Below, one piece after another: positions 45,243-53,463 of a stretch of 64,000 bases of DNA (position 1 is the first letter of the stretch; the number at the start of each line of letters is the position of its first letter). The notes beneath the pieces were generated by a model. It ran no database searches. It had not been told where the DNA came from and saw only the letters and a list, made by a program, of their open reading frames with translations. The position numbers and the translations under genes were made by a program. The DNA is taken from NCBI RefSeq assembly GCF_024741235.1, contig NZ_JANSKA010000004.1:1-64000 (forward strand), read 5' to 3'. This DNA is from Tractidigestivibacter montrealensis. Lineage in GTDB: Bacteria; Actinomycetota; Coriobacteriia; Coriobacteriales; Atopobiaceae.

Positions 45243-46592
45243 CTACCCCTCCGGAATCGGTACCAGCACGTTCACGTGGAAGACGTCTCCGTCGCTGCTA
45301 AAGGTCACGGTGCCACCGTACTTCTCGGCAACGTCGCGCATGGAGCGCGTCCCCAGGCCGTGCCCGGTGGGGTCGGCGGCCGTGGTCTTTGGCAGCCCGT
45401 CGACCATGGTTACGGTGCCGTCGAAGTAGTTGGTCACGTTGAGCGTGAGCATGCCGCCCGTTCGCCTAGCCACCAGGCCAATCGCGCGCTTCTCGGGGTC
45501 GTCTACCTTGCGTACGGCGTCCAGAGAGTTGTCGAGGGCATTTCCAACCAGCGAGTAGATGTCGACCGGGTCCATGAATGCCAGCGCGGATCCGTCGGCG
45601 ATGCACGAGAGCGTGATGCCCTCGCGCTCGCACACCAGCCCCTTCACAAAGAGCAGTGCGTCCAGGGCGTCGTTTCCGGTCCTTAGCCGCAGCTCGGACA
45701 TGCGCGTTTCGCTCGCCAGCTCTTTGAGCTTTGCCGTGTCCGCCCCACCCTCACGTGCTGCTGCGCGCACGTGCTGACGCATTGCCTCCATGCGCGCGTT
45801 CACGGCCTCGACACTCTCGCGCATGAGGGTGTAGTGGGTCTCCTGATCTGCGTCCATGCGCTCCAGGGTGGCAACGTCGGACTCCAGCTGGCGCGAGTAG
45901 AGCATCTCAAACTCCAGCACCAGCGAGAAGACGCATATCACGTCGTGCACGGCACGCAGCACCATCACAAACAGCACGGGAATACCGGCGTTGAGCAGGT
46001 ATTTGTTTTCCATGTCAAAGACAATGGCGATGAGAACCACCAGCGCCAGCACCAGAAGGATCTTCTTGTTTTCTATCTCCACCAGACCGTTCTTGTGAAT
46101 TGGCCGCACAAACAGCCAGTAGCACACAGGGTAGACCACTGCCATTCCCAACAGGTTAAGGGGCAGGAAGAGCGGGCTTGCCATGTTGGTTCCCGTTCCC
46201 TCGGCAAGCAGGAATGCCGAGTAGGTCACGCAGCTTGCCAGGTTCTGGATGATGTAGCCCGCCGTCGCACAAAAGAGTGCCGTCCAGATGGACACCTCAA
46301 AGCAGAAGGCCAGCGCCGCAACCATAACTGCCAGCATGGCCACAAAGTCTAGGGCCTCCGCCAAGAAGGAGACCAGCCGCGGCGAGAAGACCGAGACAAT
46401 CAGCGAGTTCCTATAGAGCGCAAACGACACAAGCGCCAGAGCCGCATACGACGCTACGGCTCGCGCCACAACGTGGCTGCGCGGGGGAAGAATCGTCGTG
46501 AACAGCCCTACGGCAATCGCAAGCTGGGCAGATATGGTTACCGCAAGGACGAGGGCCGCCCTTGTCATGACGGCAATAATGGTTGCGCTCAC
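45243..46592 (-). CDS. GHKL sensor kinase 1 (altered H-box)
   Basis: A 449-residue AgrC-like (HPK10) membrane kinase with six or seven hydrophobic segments in residues 1-230 and a cytoplasmic kinase part. The ATP site is intact: NALDNSLDAVRKV (N-box) and GHGLGTRSMRDV (G-box). At the phosphoacceptor position, where its tandem paralogue has DIRHQLRDL, this protein has AMRQHVRAA, so the aligned His is Gln and a His is one place later. It overlaps the upstream kinase gene by 4 bp. It may act mainly as ATP-binding partner of kinase 2. Confidence 0.88.
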   Translation of the reverse strand: MSATIIAVMTRAALVLAVTISAQLAIAVGLFTTILPPRSHVVARAVASYAALALVSFALYRNSLIVSVFSPRLVSFLAEALDFVAMLAVMVAALAFCFEVSIWTALFCATAGYIIQNLASCVTYSAFLLAEGTGTNMASPLFLPLNLLGMAVVYPVCYWLFVRPIHKNGLVEIENKKILLVLALVVLIAIVFDMENKYLLNAGIPVLFVMVLRAVHDVICVFSLVLEFEMLYSRQLESDVATLERMDADQETHYTLMRESVEAVNARMEAMRQHVRAAAREGGADTAKLKELASETRMSELRLRTGNDALDALLFVKGLVCEREGITLSCIADGSALAFMDPVDIYSLVGNALDNSLDAVRKVDDPEKRAIGLVARRTGGMLTLNVTNYFDGTVTMVDGLPKTTAADPTGHGLGTRSMRDVAEKYGGTVTFSSDGDVFHVNVLVPIPEG

Positions 46593-47917
46593 CTACGCCC
46601 CACCCCCTTGGCCGGCAGCGGGACAATCACATCGAGGCGAAAGAGGTCGCCCTCGGTGCTGGTGGTGATCGAGCCCCCGTAGCGCTCTACAACAGCGCGC
46701 ATGTGCCGCGCGCCAAAACCGCGGGCATCCTGGCGCCTCTGCGCAAGCGGTAGCCCGTTCGAGAGCCGCACGTCTCCGCGGAAGTAGTTCTCCACGTGTG
46801 CACTCACCATGCCGCCGGTGCTTCTCACCGTGAGGTCGATCACGCGCTTGTCCGGGTCATCAAGCTTCTCGACGGCCTCTATTGCGTTGTCGACGGCATC
46901 GCCAAAGAGCGAGTAGATGTCCGCCGGTGCCATAAAGGAGAGCGCGTCCCCGTCGGCCACGCAGCCAAGGGCAATGCCCTCGCGCTCGCATATCAGGCCC
47001 TTCTCGGTGAGCACCGTGTCTAGGGCAACGTTTCCGGTCTTCACAGCGGCGTCATAGACGCTCAGCTGGCGCTCGAGGTCATCGAGCGCATCGGCGCCAA
47101 CAAAGTCCAGTGCCTCCAGATCGCGCAGCTGGTGGCGGATGTCGTGCATGCGCACGTTGATTGCCTGCACGTTGGAGCGCGAAGCTTCCAGCCCCTTGGC
47201 ATCGTCGGCGCGGGCGCGCTCCATGGCGGCAACGTTTGTGCGCAGACTCCTCGTGTAGAGCAGCTCAAACTCGACGGTAAGCATGAACACGCAGGATATG
47301 CCGTGAATCACCCGCAGAAGCACCACGTCGCCGGTGCTTGCGCCGAGGGCAGGCAGGGACTTGTTCACAAGGTCAAAAGCAATCACCACGAGAAGAACCG
47401 CGGCAACCACAACAAGCATCGCGTGATCCTCGACATCCGCAAGTCCGTGGCGCCGTACCGGGAGCGCAAATGCTAGGTAGCCCAGGAGGTACACAATGCA
47501 GGTAACTGCCGCCGTCTCCGCAAGCTCCAGCGGGATGGTTCTCTCGCCCAAGGTGAAGACCAGAAGGCCCTCTGCGCCACTTGCGAGGTTCTGGAGCGTA
47601 TAGCCCGCCGTGGCAAAGAAGAGCGCCACCCACACCGAGGTGTCGAAGAGGACGAGCAAAACCGGCACAGCCAGCACGAGCACCATCGAGAAGAGAACAA
47701 ACTCCGCGAGCACACGCGCAGGCCCCACCGTGGTAGATATGCCGGTGGCTCCCGCCACGGCAACCCCCACAAGGGTTAGGGCAACCCCTGTCGCAACCAG
47801 CCCGACCAAGCGCGCCCAGAAGTGGGAGCGGCGGGGGAGCGACCACGCAAAGATGAGCATGGCAAAGGCAATCTGGGCCACGGTCGCCACCGCGCTAGCA
47901 GCGAGCTTGGCGTCCAT
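46589..47917 (-). CDS. GHKL sensor kinase 2 (canonical H-box, altered N-box)
   Basis: A 442-residue paralogue of the neighbouring kinase with the same membrane part and kinase layout. It keeps the canonical HDIRHQLRDL phosphoacceptor region. Its N-box is GDAVDNAIEAV: the first Asn, a Mg-ATP ligand, is Asp. Its G-box RGFGARHM lacks the usual His-Gly lead. The start overlaps the stop of the regulator gene (TGATG), so regulator and both kinases form one transcript. Related AgrC-type kinases sense peptides; no peptide gene is visible here. Confidence 0.88.
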   Translation of the reverse strand: MDAKLAASAVATVAQIAFAMLIFAWSLPRRSHFWARLVGLVATGVALTLVGVAVAGATGISTTVGPARVLAEFVLFSMVLVLAVPVLLVLFDTSVWVALFFATAGYTLQNLASGAEGLLVFTLGERTIPLELAETAAVTCIVYLLGYLAFALPVRRHGLADVEDHAMLVVVAAVLLVVIAFDLVNKSLPALGASTGDVVLLRVIHGISCVFMLTVEFELLYTRSLRTNVAAMERARADDAKGLEASRSNVQAINVRMHDIRHQLRDLEALDFVGADALDDLERQLSVYDAAVKTGNVALDTVLTEKGLICEREGIALGCVADGDALSFMAPADIYSLFGDAVDNAIEAVEKLDDPDKRVIDLTVRSTGGMVSAHVENYFRGDVRLSNGLPLAQRRQDARGFGARHMRAVVERYGGSITTSTEGDLFRLDVIVPLPAKGVGRR

Positions 47918-48627
47918 CAGATGCTTCCGCCCAGGTACTTGGCTATCTCGTCCACTGCGGCGCGGCGACGCGAGCGGCTAAAGAAGTACGTCTCGCCTGT
48001 GGTGGTGCGCACCTCCGAGCCAGTCACGGTGCGCACGTATGCCATGTTAAGCAGGCAGCTGTTCGAGATGCGCACGAAGGGCGCCTGAGAGAGGTCCTCC
48101 TCGGTCTTCGAGAGGCTGCCACGCACCACATAGGTGTTGCCGTCTGCAAGGTGGTAGACCAGGCTGTGGTTGGAGACCTCGACGGCCACAAGCTCTGCTG
48201 CCGGAATCACACGCAGGCCGTCGTGGGAGGTTACCACCACGTTCATGCCGGAGTTGCGCTTCAAGATGCGCATCGCCTTGTCCATGCGCATCTTGAAGTT
48301 GTAGTACGAGACGGGTTTCACCACAAAGTCCAGGGCGTCGACCTCGTAACCGCGTACCGCATACTGCGCGAGGTTGGTCACAAAGATGATGGGCGTCTCG
48401 GAGTCGTAGGTGCGGATGAGCGTAGCCGCCTCCATGCCGTTGATTCCGGGAAGCCCAATGTCCATGAAGATGAGATCGAACTTCGCGTCTCCCGAGGTTG
48501 CGCCCAATGCCGAGCGCTCCCAGCTCACCTGGAACTCCAGGTTATTCTCGCGCGCATAGCGCTCCAGGCTGTGGCGAAGCGTCTCGGCCTCGCGTTCGTC
48601 GTCCTCGACCATGAGTATGCGATACAT
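47917..48627 (-). CDS. LytTR family response regulator
   Basis: A 236-residue AgrA/ComE-type regulator. The receiver domain has the acidic pocket VEDDE, phospho-Asp56 in FMDIGLPG and the Lys in VVKPVSYYNF. A LytTR DNA-binding domain follows (LVAVEVSNHSLVYHL, FVRISNSCLLNMAYV). It is first in the regulator-kinase2-kinase1 operon. The ATG at 48627 is chosen because the receiver domain starts there; a long upstream extension toward 49344 overlaps the divergent GH3 gene and is not protein-like. Confidence 0.93.
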   Translation of the reverse strand: MYRILMVEDDEREAETLRHSLERYARENNLEFQVSWERSALGATSGDAKFDLIFMDIGLPGINGMEAATLIRTYDSETPIIFVTNLAQYAVRGYEVDALDFVVKPVSYYNFKMRMDKAMRILKRNSGMNVVVTSHDGLRVIPAAELVAVEVSNHSLVYHLADGNTYVVRGSLSKTEEDLSQAPFVRISNSCLLNMAYVRTVTGSEVRTTTGETYFFSRSRRRAAVDEIAKYLGGSI

Positions 48628-48991
48628 GCCACCCCTCCATTCCCCCAGAACATGGTACGCGAAGGAGGGGATTTGCGCGACTCGAGCGGGCGGGCAGCGG
48701 GCGCAGAGTTGGGCACGCGTCGGCGCGGGCAAAGTGCAGACCGCGACCCAGTTTTGACGGATTACGACCTTTGGGGCGCGGGCTTGTTTGGCGCCCCTAC
48801 TGTTACGACTGGAAGGGGTTCTCCCGTCACGTTGGAGGCCAGGCCGCAGCTGGCGCTCACCCTTTGGGTGGGCCATTCGTGGCACGTGGCAGACCGAATG
48901 TGCCACTTTTCCCCGGCGTGACGGGTGGGGCAATAGAGTTGAGGCAGTTGAGGGCGCACAGCGGCGCCATGAATACGAGGGAGCGGGTTCG
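48628..48991. promoter_or_regulatory. Divergent region between LytTR operon and GH3 gene
   Basis: This 364-bp gap must hold promoters for both the leftward regulator operon and the rightward GH3 gene. I did not find a clear pair of direct repeats typical of LytTR sites, nor clear -35/-10 boxes. The layout makes GH3 a possible target of the regulator. Confidence 0.35.
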
Positions 48992-51484
48992 ATGAAGCAC
49001 GCGGATCTTATCGGAAAGATGACGCTGGAGGAGAAGTGCGCGCTTCTCCAGGGGGCTACGACCTTTGGGAGCTGGGGCTCCGAGCGCCTCGGCATCCCCG
49101 TCATGGAGTTCTCCGACGGCCCCAACGGCCTACGCCACCAGCTTGGCGCGGCAGACCACCTGGGCATCGCGGGCTCCGAGCCCGCCACTTGCTTCCCTAC
49201 AGCGGTCACGGTTGCCAACACCTGGGATGAGGCGCTGGGCGAGAGGATCGGCGAGGCGCTGGGCGAGGAGGCCGCAGCGCAGGGCGTAGGCACGCTTCTG
49301 GGGCCCGGCCTCTGCATGAAGCGCTCGCCGCTCTGCGGGCGCAACTTTGAGTACTTCTCCGAGGACCCCTATCTTGCGGGCAAGATGGCCGCCTCCTATG
49401 TGCGCGGCATTCAGTCCAAGGGCGTCGCGGCCTGCCCCAAGCACTTTGCCGCCAACAGCCAGGAGACGCGCCGCCAGGCGTCCAACTCGGTGGTCGACGA
49501 GCGCACCTTGCGCGAGAACTACCTCACTGCCTTCGAGATCGTGGTGCGCGAGTCCCACCCCAAGTCGATCATGAGCTCCTACAACCTGATCAACGGTACT
49601 TACGCCAACGAGAACCGCCACCTTCTTCGTGACATTCTGCGCGGCGAGTGGGGCTTCGACGGCGCGGTGATCACGGACTGGGGTGGATCGAACGACCACG
49701 TTGCCGGCGTGGAGGCGGGCTCCACCTTCGAGATGCCCGCGCCCGGCATGGACTCGGTACGTCAGCTGGTTGCCGCAGTGCACTCCGGCCGCCTCTCCGA
49801 GGAGGTGCTGGACGGCTGCGTGGACGATGCGCTTGAGCTGGTGCTTTCCACGCATCCGGCTGTCGAGGGCGCCGCGGGCGAGTTTGACAAGGCCGCCCAC
49901 CATGCGCTTGCGCGCAAGGCTGCGGCCGAGGGTGCCGTGCTTCTCAAGAACGAGGGATCGCTGCTGCCGCTTGCCGCCGGGACCAAGGTGGCCCTCGTGG
50001 GCGACTTTGCCCGCGAGCCGCGCTACCAGGGAGCCGGCTCCTCTGCCGTCAACTGCACACAGGTCGACGACATTCTCGACATGGTGGGGGAGAGCGGCCT
50101 CACGCTGGTTGGGTACGAGCAGGGCTTCCTTCGCCACGGCGGCGAAGACGCCGCCAAGCGCGACGCCGCCGTCGAGCTGGCGCAGCACGCCGACGTTGTC
50201 ATTGCGTGCCTGGCGCTTGACGAGATTGCGGAGTCCGAGGGCGCGGACCGTCGCAACATGCGCCTGAACGACAACCAGATCGAGCTCCTTCACGCAATCT
50301 CGCAGGTGAACCCCAATGTGGTCGTGCTCCTCTCGGCCGGCTCCTGCGTCGAGACCGACTGGGTGGCAGACGCCCGCGCGGTGCTCTACCTTGCGCTTGG
50401 CGGCCAGGCCGGCGCTGGCGCGGCACTTGACCTGGTGTCCGGTCGCGTGAACCCCTCCGGCAAGCTCACCGAGACCTGGCCCAAGCGTCTGGCCGACACG
50501 CCCACGGCGGACCGCTTCCCGGCGCAGGGCATGAGCGCCGAGTACCGCGAGGGCATCTACGTGGGCTACCGCTACTACCAGACGGCGGGCGTCGAGGTTG
50601 CCTACCCGTTTGGCTATGGCCTCTCGTACACGAGCTTCTCGTACAGCGACCTCACGGTGACATCCGAAAGCGTGACCTTCACGCTTACCAACGACGGTGA
50701 CCGTGCGGGCACCGAGGTCTGCCAGCTCTATGTGTCCAAGCCCAAGCACCAGGTGTTCCGTGCAGCCCAGGAGCTCAAGGGCTTTGCCCGCGTGGAGCTT
50801 GCCGCGCATGAGAGCAAGCAGGTGAGCATTGCCCTGGATGACAAGGCGTTCCGTTACTTCAACGTTGCCACCGACGCCTGGGAGGTCGAGGGCGGCACAT
50901 ACGAGCTGCGCGTTGGCGCTTCGAGCGAGGATATTCGCCTTGCTGGGACCGTCGAGGTAGAGGGCACCGATGCAGCCAACCCCTACGCCGGCGTCGACGT
51001 GACGCCCTACGAGACGGGCAAGGTGCAGAGCATAGACGACGCGCACTTCGCGGCGCTTCTCGGCCATCCCATCCCCAGCCCCGAGGTGCGCATCGACCGC
51101 AACATGTGCTTCTGCGACCTCAACCACGGTCGCTCGCCCATCTTCTGGATTGTGTGGCTGGTGCTTGCGGCCATGAAGCGCGCGGCCGACGCCTCGGGCA
51201 AGCCAAACCTCAACGTGCTGTTCATCTGGAACATGCCGCTGCGCGCGCTGGCCAAGATGACCAACGGCATGGTCTCGGTGGGCATGGTTGACGCCATCGT
51301 GCGCGAGGTCAAGTGGTGGGGCCTCGCAGGGATCGTGCCGGCGCTTCTCGTCAAGCTTGCGACCGGTGAGGGCTTCATCCTGGTGTGGTTCCTCTGGTTT
51401 GTCGTGCCGATTCTTCTCGCCTTTGTCGCTAACCTTATCGGCAACGCGCGTACTAACGGGGCGCTTGCCTCGGCAAGCAAGTAG
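48992..51484 (+). CDS. GH3 beta-glycosidase with C-terminal membrane anchor
   Basis: An 830-residue family 3 glycoside hydrolase. The N-terminal barrel has ACPKHFAANSQETRR and the nucleophile Asp in GAVITDWGGSND. The alpha/beta domain (KVALVGDFAREPRYQGAGSS) and an Fn3-like domain (LTNDGDRAGTEVCQLYVS) follow. The last about 130 residues add two or three hydrophobic helices (SPIFWIVWLVLAAM and ILVWFLWFVVPILLAFVANL), so the enzyme appears held in the membrane. There is no N-terminal signal peptide, so the catalytic part is probably cytoplasmic. ATG 48992 follows GAGGGAGCGGG. Confidence 0.92.
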   Translation: MKHADLIGKMTLEEKCALLQGATTFGSWGSERLGIPVMEFSDGPNGLRHQLGAADHLGIAGSEPATCFPTAVTVANTWDEALGERIGEALGEEAAAQGVGTLLGPGLCMKRSPLCGRNFEYFSEDPYLAGKMAASYVRGIQSKGVAACPKHFAANSQETRRQASNSVVDERTLRENYLTAFEIVVRESHPKSIMSSYNLINGTYANENRHLLRDILRGEWGFDGAVITDWGGSNDHVAGVEAGSTFEMPAPGMDSVRQLVAAVHSGRLSEEVLDGCVDDALELVLSTHPAVEGAAGEFDKAAHHALARKAAAEGAVLLKNEGSLLPLAAGTKVALVGDFAREPRYQGAGSSAVNCTQVDDILDMVGESGLTLVGYEQGFLRHGGEDAAKRDAAVELAQHADVVIACLALDEIAESEGADRRNMRLNDNQIELLHAISQVNPNVVVLLSAGSCVETDWVADARAVLYLALGGQAGAGAALDLVSGRVNPSGKLTETWPKRLADTPTADRFPAQGMSAEYREGIYVGYRYYQTAGVEVAYPFGYGLSYTSFSYSDLTVTSESVTFTLTNDGDRAGTEVCQLYVSKPKHQVFRAAQELKGFARVELAAHESKQVSIALDDKAFRYFNVATDAWEVEGGTYELRVGASSEDIRLAGTVEVEGTDAANPYAGVDVTPYETGKVQSIDDAHFAALLGHPIPSPEVRIDRNMCFCDLNHGRSPIFWIVWLVLAAMKRAADASGKPNLNVLFIWNMPLRALAKMTNGMVSVGMVDAIVREVKWWGLAGIVPALLVKLATGEGFILVWFLWFVVPILLAFVANLIGNARTNGALASASK

Positions 51485-51579
51485 CTCCTGTGTGTTGACC
51501 GTGCCGTCGGGTGGGGCGGCGCGGCCGCGTGTGGAAGTAGGTTGATCGGCCGGGTGGCCGGGAAGGAAGGGACAAGTCA

Positions 51580-52110
51580 ATGAGCTTCAAGACCTGGACC
51601 GAGGAGCACAAGACGCTCTGGCAGTTCATCAAGTTCAACGTGCTGTCGAACATCTCCACCATCACGCGCTTTGTATGCACGTGGGTGGGCACGGCAATCT
51701 TCATCAACGGCATGCAGCTCAACAGCCCGTTCAAGTTCTGGCTGTTTGACTACACCACCGCCGGCTCGAACTACCTGGGTGGCTTCATCACGTTCCTCAT
51801 CGCCGAGGTGCTGGCGCAGGTCGTGAACTTCTTCGTGCAGATGTTCTGGGTGTTTGACTCCGAGACCTCGTTTAAGGACGCCGCCTGGAAGTACGCGCTG
51901 CTTGCCGTGCTCATTGTGGTGGTCAACCTGATCCTGCCGAGCTACGTGACGGCCTTCTGCCAGGGCACCTTTGGCTGGGACGCGGGTCTTTCCGGCACCG
52001 TGGCGTCCTTTGTGAACACGCTGGCAGCCGTCGTCGTGAGCTTCCCGCTGCTCAAGTTCTGGATCATGCCGGACTCCAAGGACAAGAAGGCCGAGGCCAA
52101 GGAGGCGTAG
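51580..52110 (+). CDS. GtrA-like membrane protein
   Basis: A 176-residue protein with four hydrophobic segments (about 22-42, 62-88, 106-126, 144-162) and the LWQFIKFNVLSN start seen in GtrA/DPMS-associated flippase-like proteins. It may help move lipid-linked sugars. It follows the GH3 gene by about 95 bases on the same strand and ends at a strong terminator. GGAAGGAAGGG lies ahead of the ATG. Confidence 0.78.
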   Translation: MSFKTWTEEHKTLWQFIKFNVLSNISTITRFVCTWVGTAIFINGMQLNSPFKFWLFDYTTAGSNYLGGFITFLIAEVLAQVVNFFVQMFWVFDSETSFKDAAWKYALLAVLIVVVNLILPSYVTAFCQGTFGWDAGLSGTVASFVNTLAAVVVSFPLLKFWIMPDSKDKKAEAKEA

Positions 52111-52147
52111 CGGATTCCGTAGTGTCGCGGCGTTACGACGGCTTATC

Positions 52148-52190
52148 AAGGTGGCCCGCCCTGATTATTACGGGGCGGGCCACCTTCTTT
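52148..52190 (+). terminator. rho-independent terminator
   Basis: A 14-bp stem AAGGTGGCCCGCCC / GGGCGGGCCACCTT with an 11-base loop is followed by CTTT. It ends the GH3/GtrA transcript and may also serve the convergent small gene. Confidence 0.88.
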
Positions 52191-52228
52191 GGGGAAAATG
52201 GCGAGTTACGTCCTTCTTGGGTACTAAC

Positions 52229-52336
52229 CTATCGCTTCTTGGTGATTGAACGTACGACAAGCAGGAGAGCCACAACCACTATGGCAACGCACGCAATAAT
52301 CAGTGGCTCAGGCGCACCCAGGCCTGCGTATTTCAT
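52229..52336 (-). CDS. 35-residue single-pass membrane peptide
   Basis: A short frame reads MKYAGLGAPEPLIIACVAIV and continues as one transmembrane helix ending in a basic VVRSITKKR tail. A perfect AGGAGG lies 7 bases before its ATG. It follows the secreted-protein gene on the same strand by 11 bases, so the two are probably one operon. Its size and shape resemble small membrane peptides or anchors. It has no known family. Confidence 0.7.
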   Translation of the reverse strand: MKYAGLGAPEPLIIACVAIVVVALLLVVRSITKKR

Positions 52337-52347
52337 AGCCTCGCCTC

Positions 52348-52863
52348 CTAGTTGGCATACGTGTGCAGGGTTGTGCCTTCCATCAGTGCCTGGAGAACTG
52401 CTACTGTCGATCCCATTCCGCCCACAGTGTCAACATTCAACCGATAAGTTGCGTGGGTACTCCCCCAATTGAAGCTCTCTCCCGAAACTGTGCAGAGGAA
52501 AGTGGTATAGGAAGGGCTATGAGCGTTAGTAATTGCGTGGTTACTAATAGTGATATAAAAATGGCGGTAGATTATAGGGGAGTTGTAGTAAATCTCCCAG
52601 TTGCCAGATGCGTTGTCATAGTATGAATCCCACAACGGGCGAATCGCCGATGCTGGGCGAATACCGATTTCTGCCGTCCTGCCATCAGAGAGATAAACAG
52701 TCTCTGACTGTGGCTGATTCAGCTCGAGATCAAAGGTTGCTTCGACTGTCTCTCGACCATCGGGCTCACTTGCATTTGCAACGGCTGGCCCACACATGCC
52801 GCCAAGAAAAACTGTCAGAGCCAGAGTGAAAAGAATGCAATACCTACGTCTGTATTGATTCAT
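52348..52863 (-). CDS. Secreted DUF5626-like protein
   Basis: A 171-residue exported protein. The N-terminus MNQYRRRYCILFTLALTVFL is a signal peptide, probably cut after the ANA of VANASEPD. The mature part is beta-rich: ATFDLELNQPQSETVYL, then NWEIYYNSPIIYRHFYITIS, then THATYRLNV. This resembles the DUF5626 family of small secreted proteins in gut Gram-positive bacteria. AGGAGG precedes the ATG. Function unknown. Confidence 0.75.
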   Translation of the reverse strand: MNQYRRRYCILFTLALTVFLGGMCGPAVANASEPDGRETVEATFDLELNQPQSETVYLSDGRTAEIGIRPASAIRPLWDSYYDNASGNWEIYYNSPIIYRHFYITISNHAITNAHSPSYTTFLCTVSGESFNWGSTHATYRLNVDTVGGMGSTVAVLQALMEGTTLHTYAN

Positions 52864-53160
52864 CCGTGCCTCCTGACATAAGAGATTGCCTGCGTCATGA
52901 CAAATGGTGCAAGTAACAGAGGGGCTTCCCGGCTAGTTTGTCTTGTGTAGCGCCTGGCCCCATTGGCCAGGTGCTTGTATTTGGGGTTCATCACCTCCTG
53001 CAACGATTGTAATGTCTGCCGTTCTCGTGCTCGACGCGCTCTCGGTTAGCGTTTGATGCTGGACTCCTTGCGGCGTAGGTATCACTAATTCAGCAGGGCG
53101 GGGCCTTTCCTCCTCACTTCTCCGCCTCCGCCCCCACCCCCGCCCCTCTCCACCGTTCCA

Positions 53161-53240
53161 TTCTTTATCGGTATCTGAGAGTTGGCGCTCTCGCCAACTG
53201 GGCAAACGTGGCTCCTCTTGCACAGAAACCGATAAAGAAC
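53161..53240. repeat. Nested inverted repeats upstream of uvrA
   Basis: TTCTTTATCGGT (53161-53172) pairs with ACCGATAAAGAA (53228-53239), and between them AGTTGGCG/CGCCAACT (53180-53187 and 53192-53199, loop CTCT) forms a second stem. The wider gap 52864-53463 holds no convincing gene. It must carry promoters for the leftward secreted-protein gene and for uvrA. Confidence 0.6.
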
Positions 53241-53463
53241 GAAGGGCGGAAATGAGAGGGGAGGAGAGGAGGCTAGGGGAAGGCGGCGGCTGACCGTACG
53301 AATTGTTGCCGCGACGTGTGCGAGAAGGTCTCGGCTGTGCTCCGGGGCATCGCTTAGCTAAACTCAAAGGCTGGCTAAAATTGTCTGCGAGAAACGGCAT
53401 CTACTGCTTGCCCGCAGAGTCGGCCACCAAATACGCAAGCAACAACGAGGGGAGCCACCTCAC

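Noticed and set aside
49130-51580. An 816-residue minus-strand frame
   Set aside because: It is antisense to the GH3 gene and shows no domain; long antisense frames are common in GC-rich genes.
52933-53400. A 155-residue minus-strand frame upstream of uvrA
   Set aside because: It is rich in Pro, Ser and Arg, has no domain, and runs across inverted repeats.
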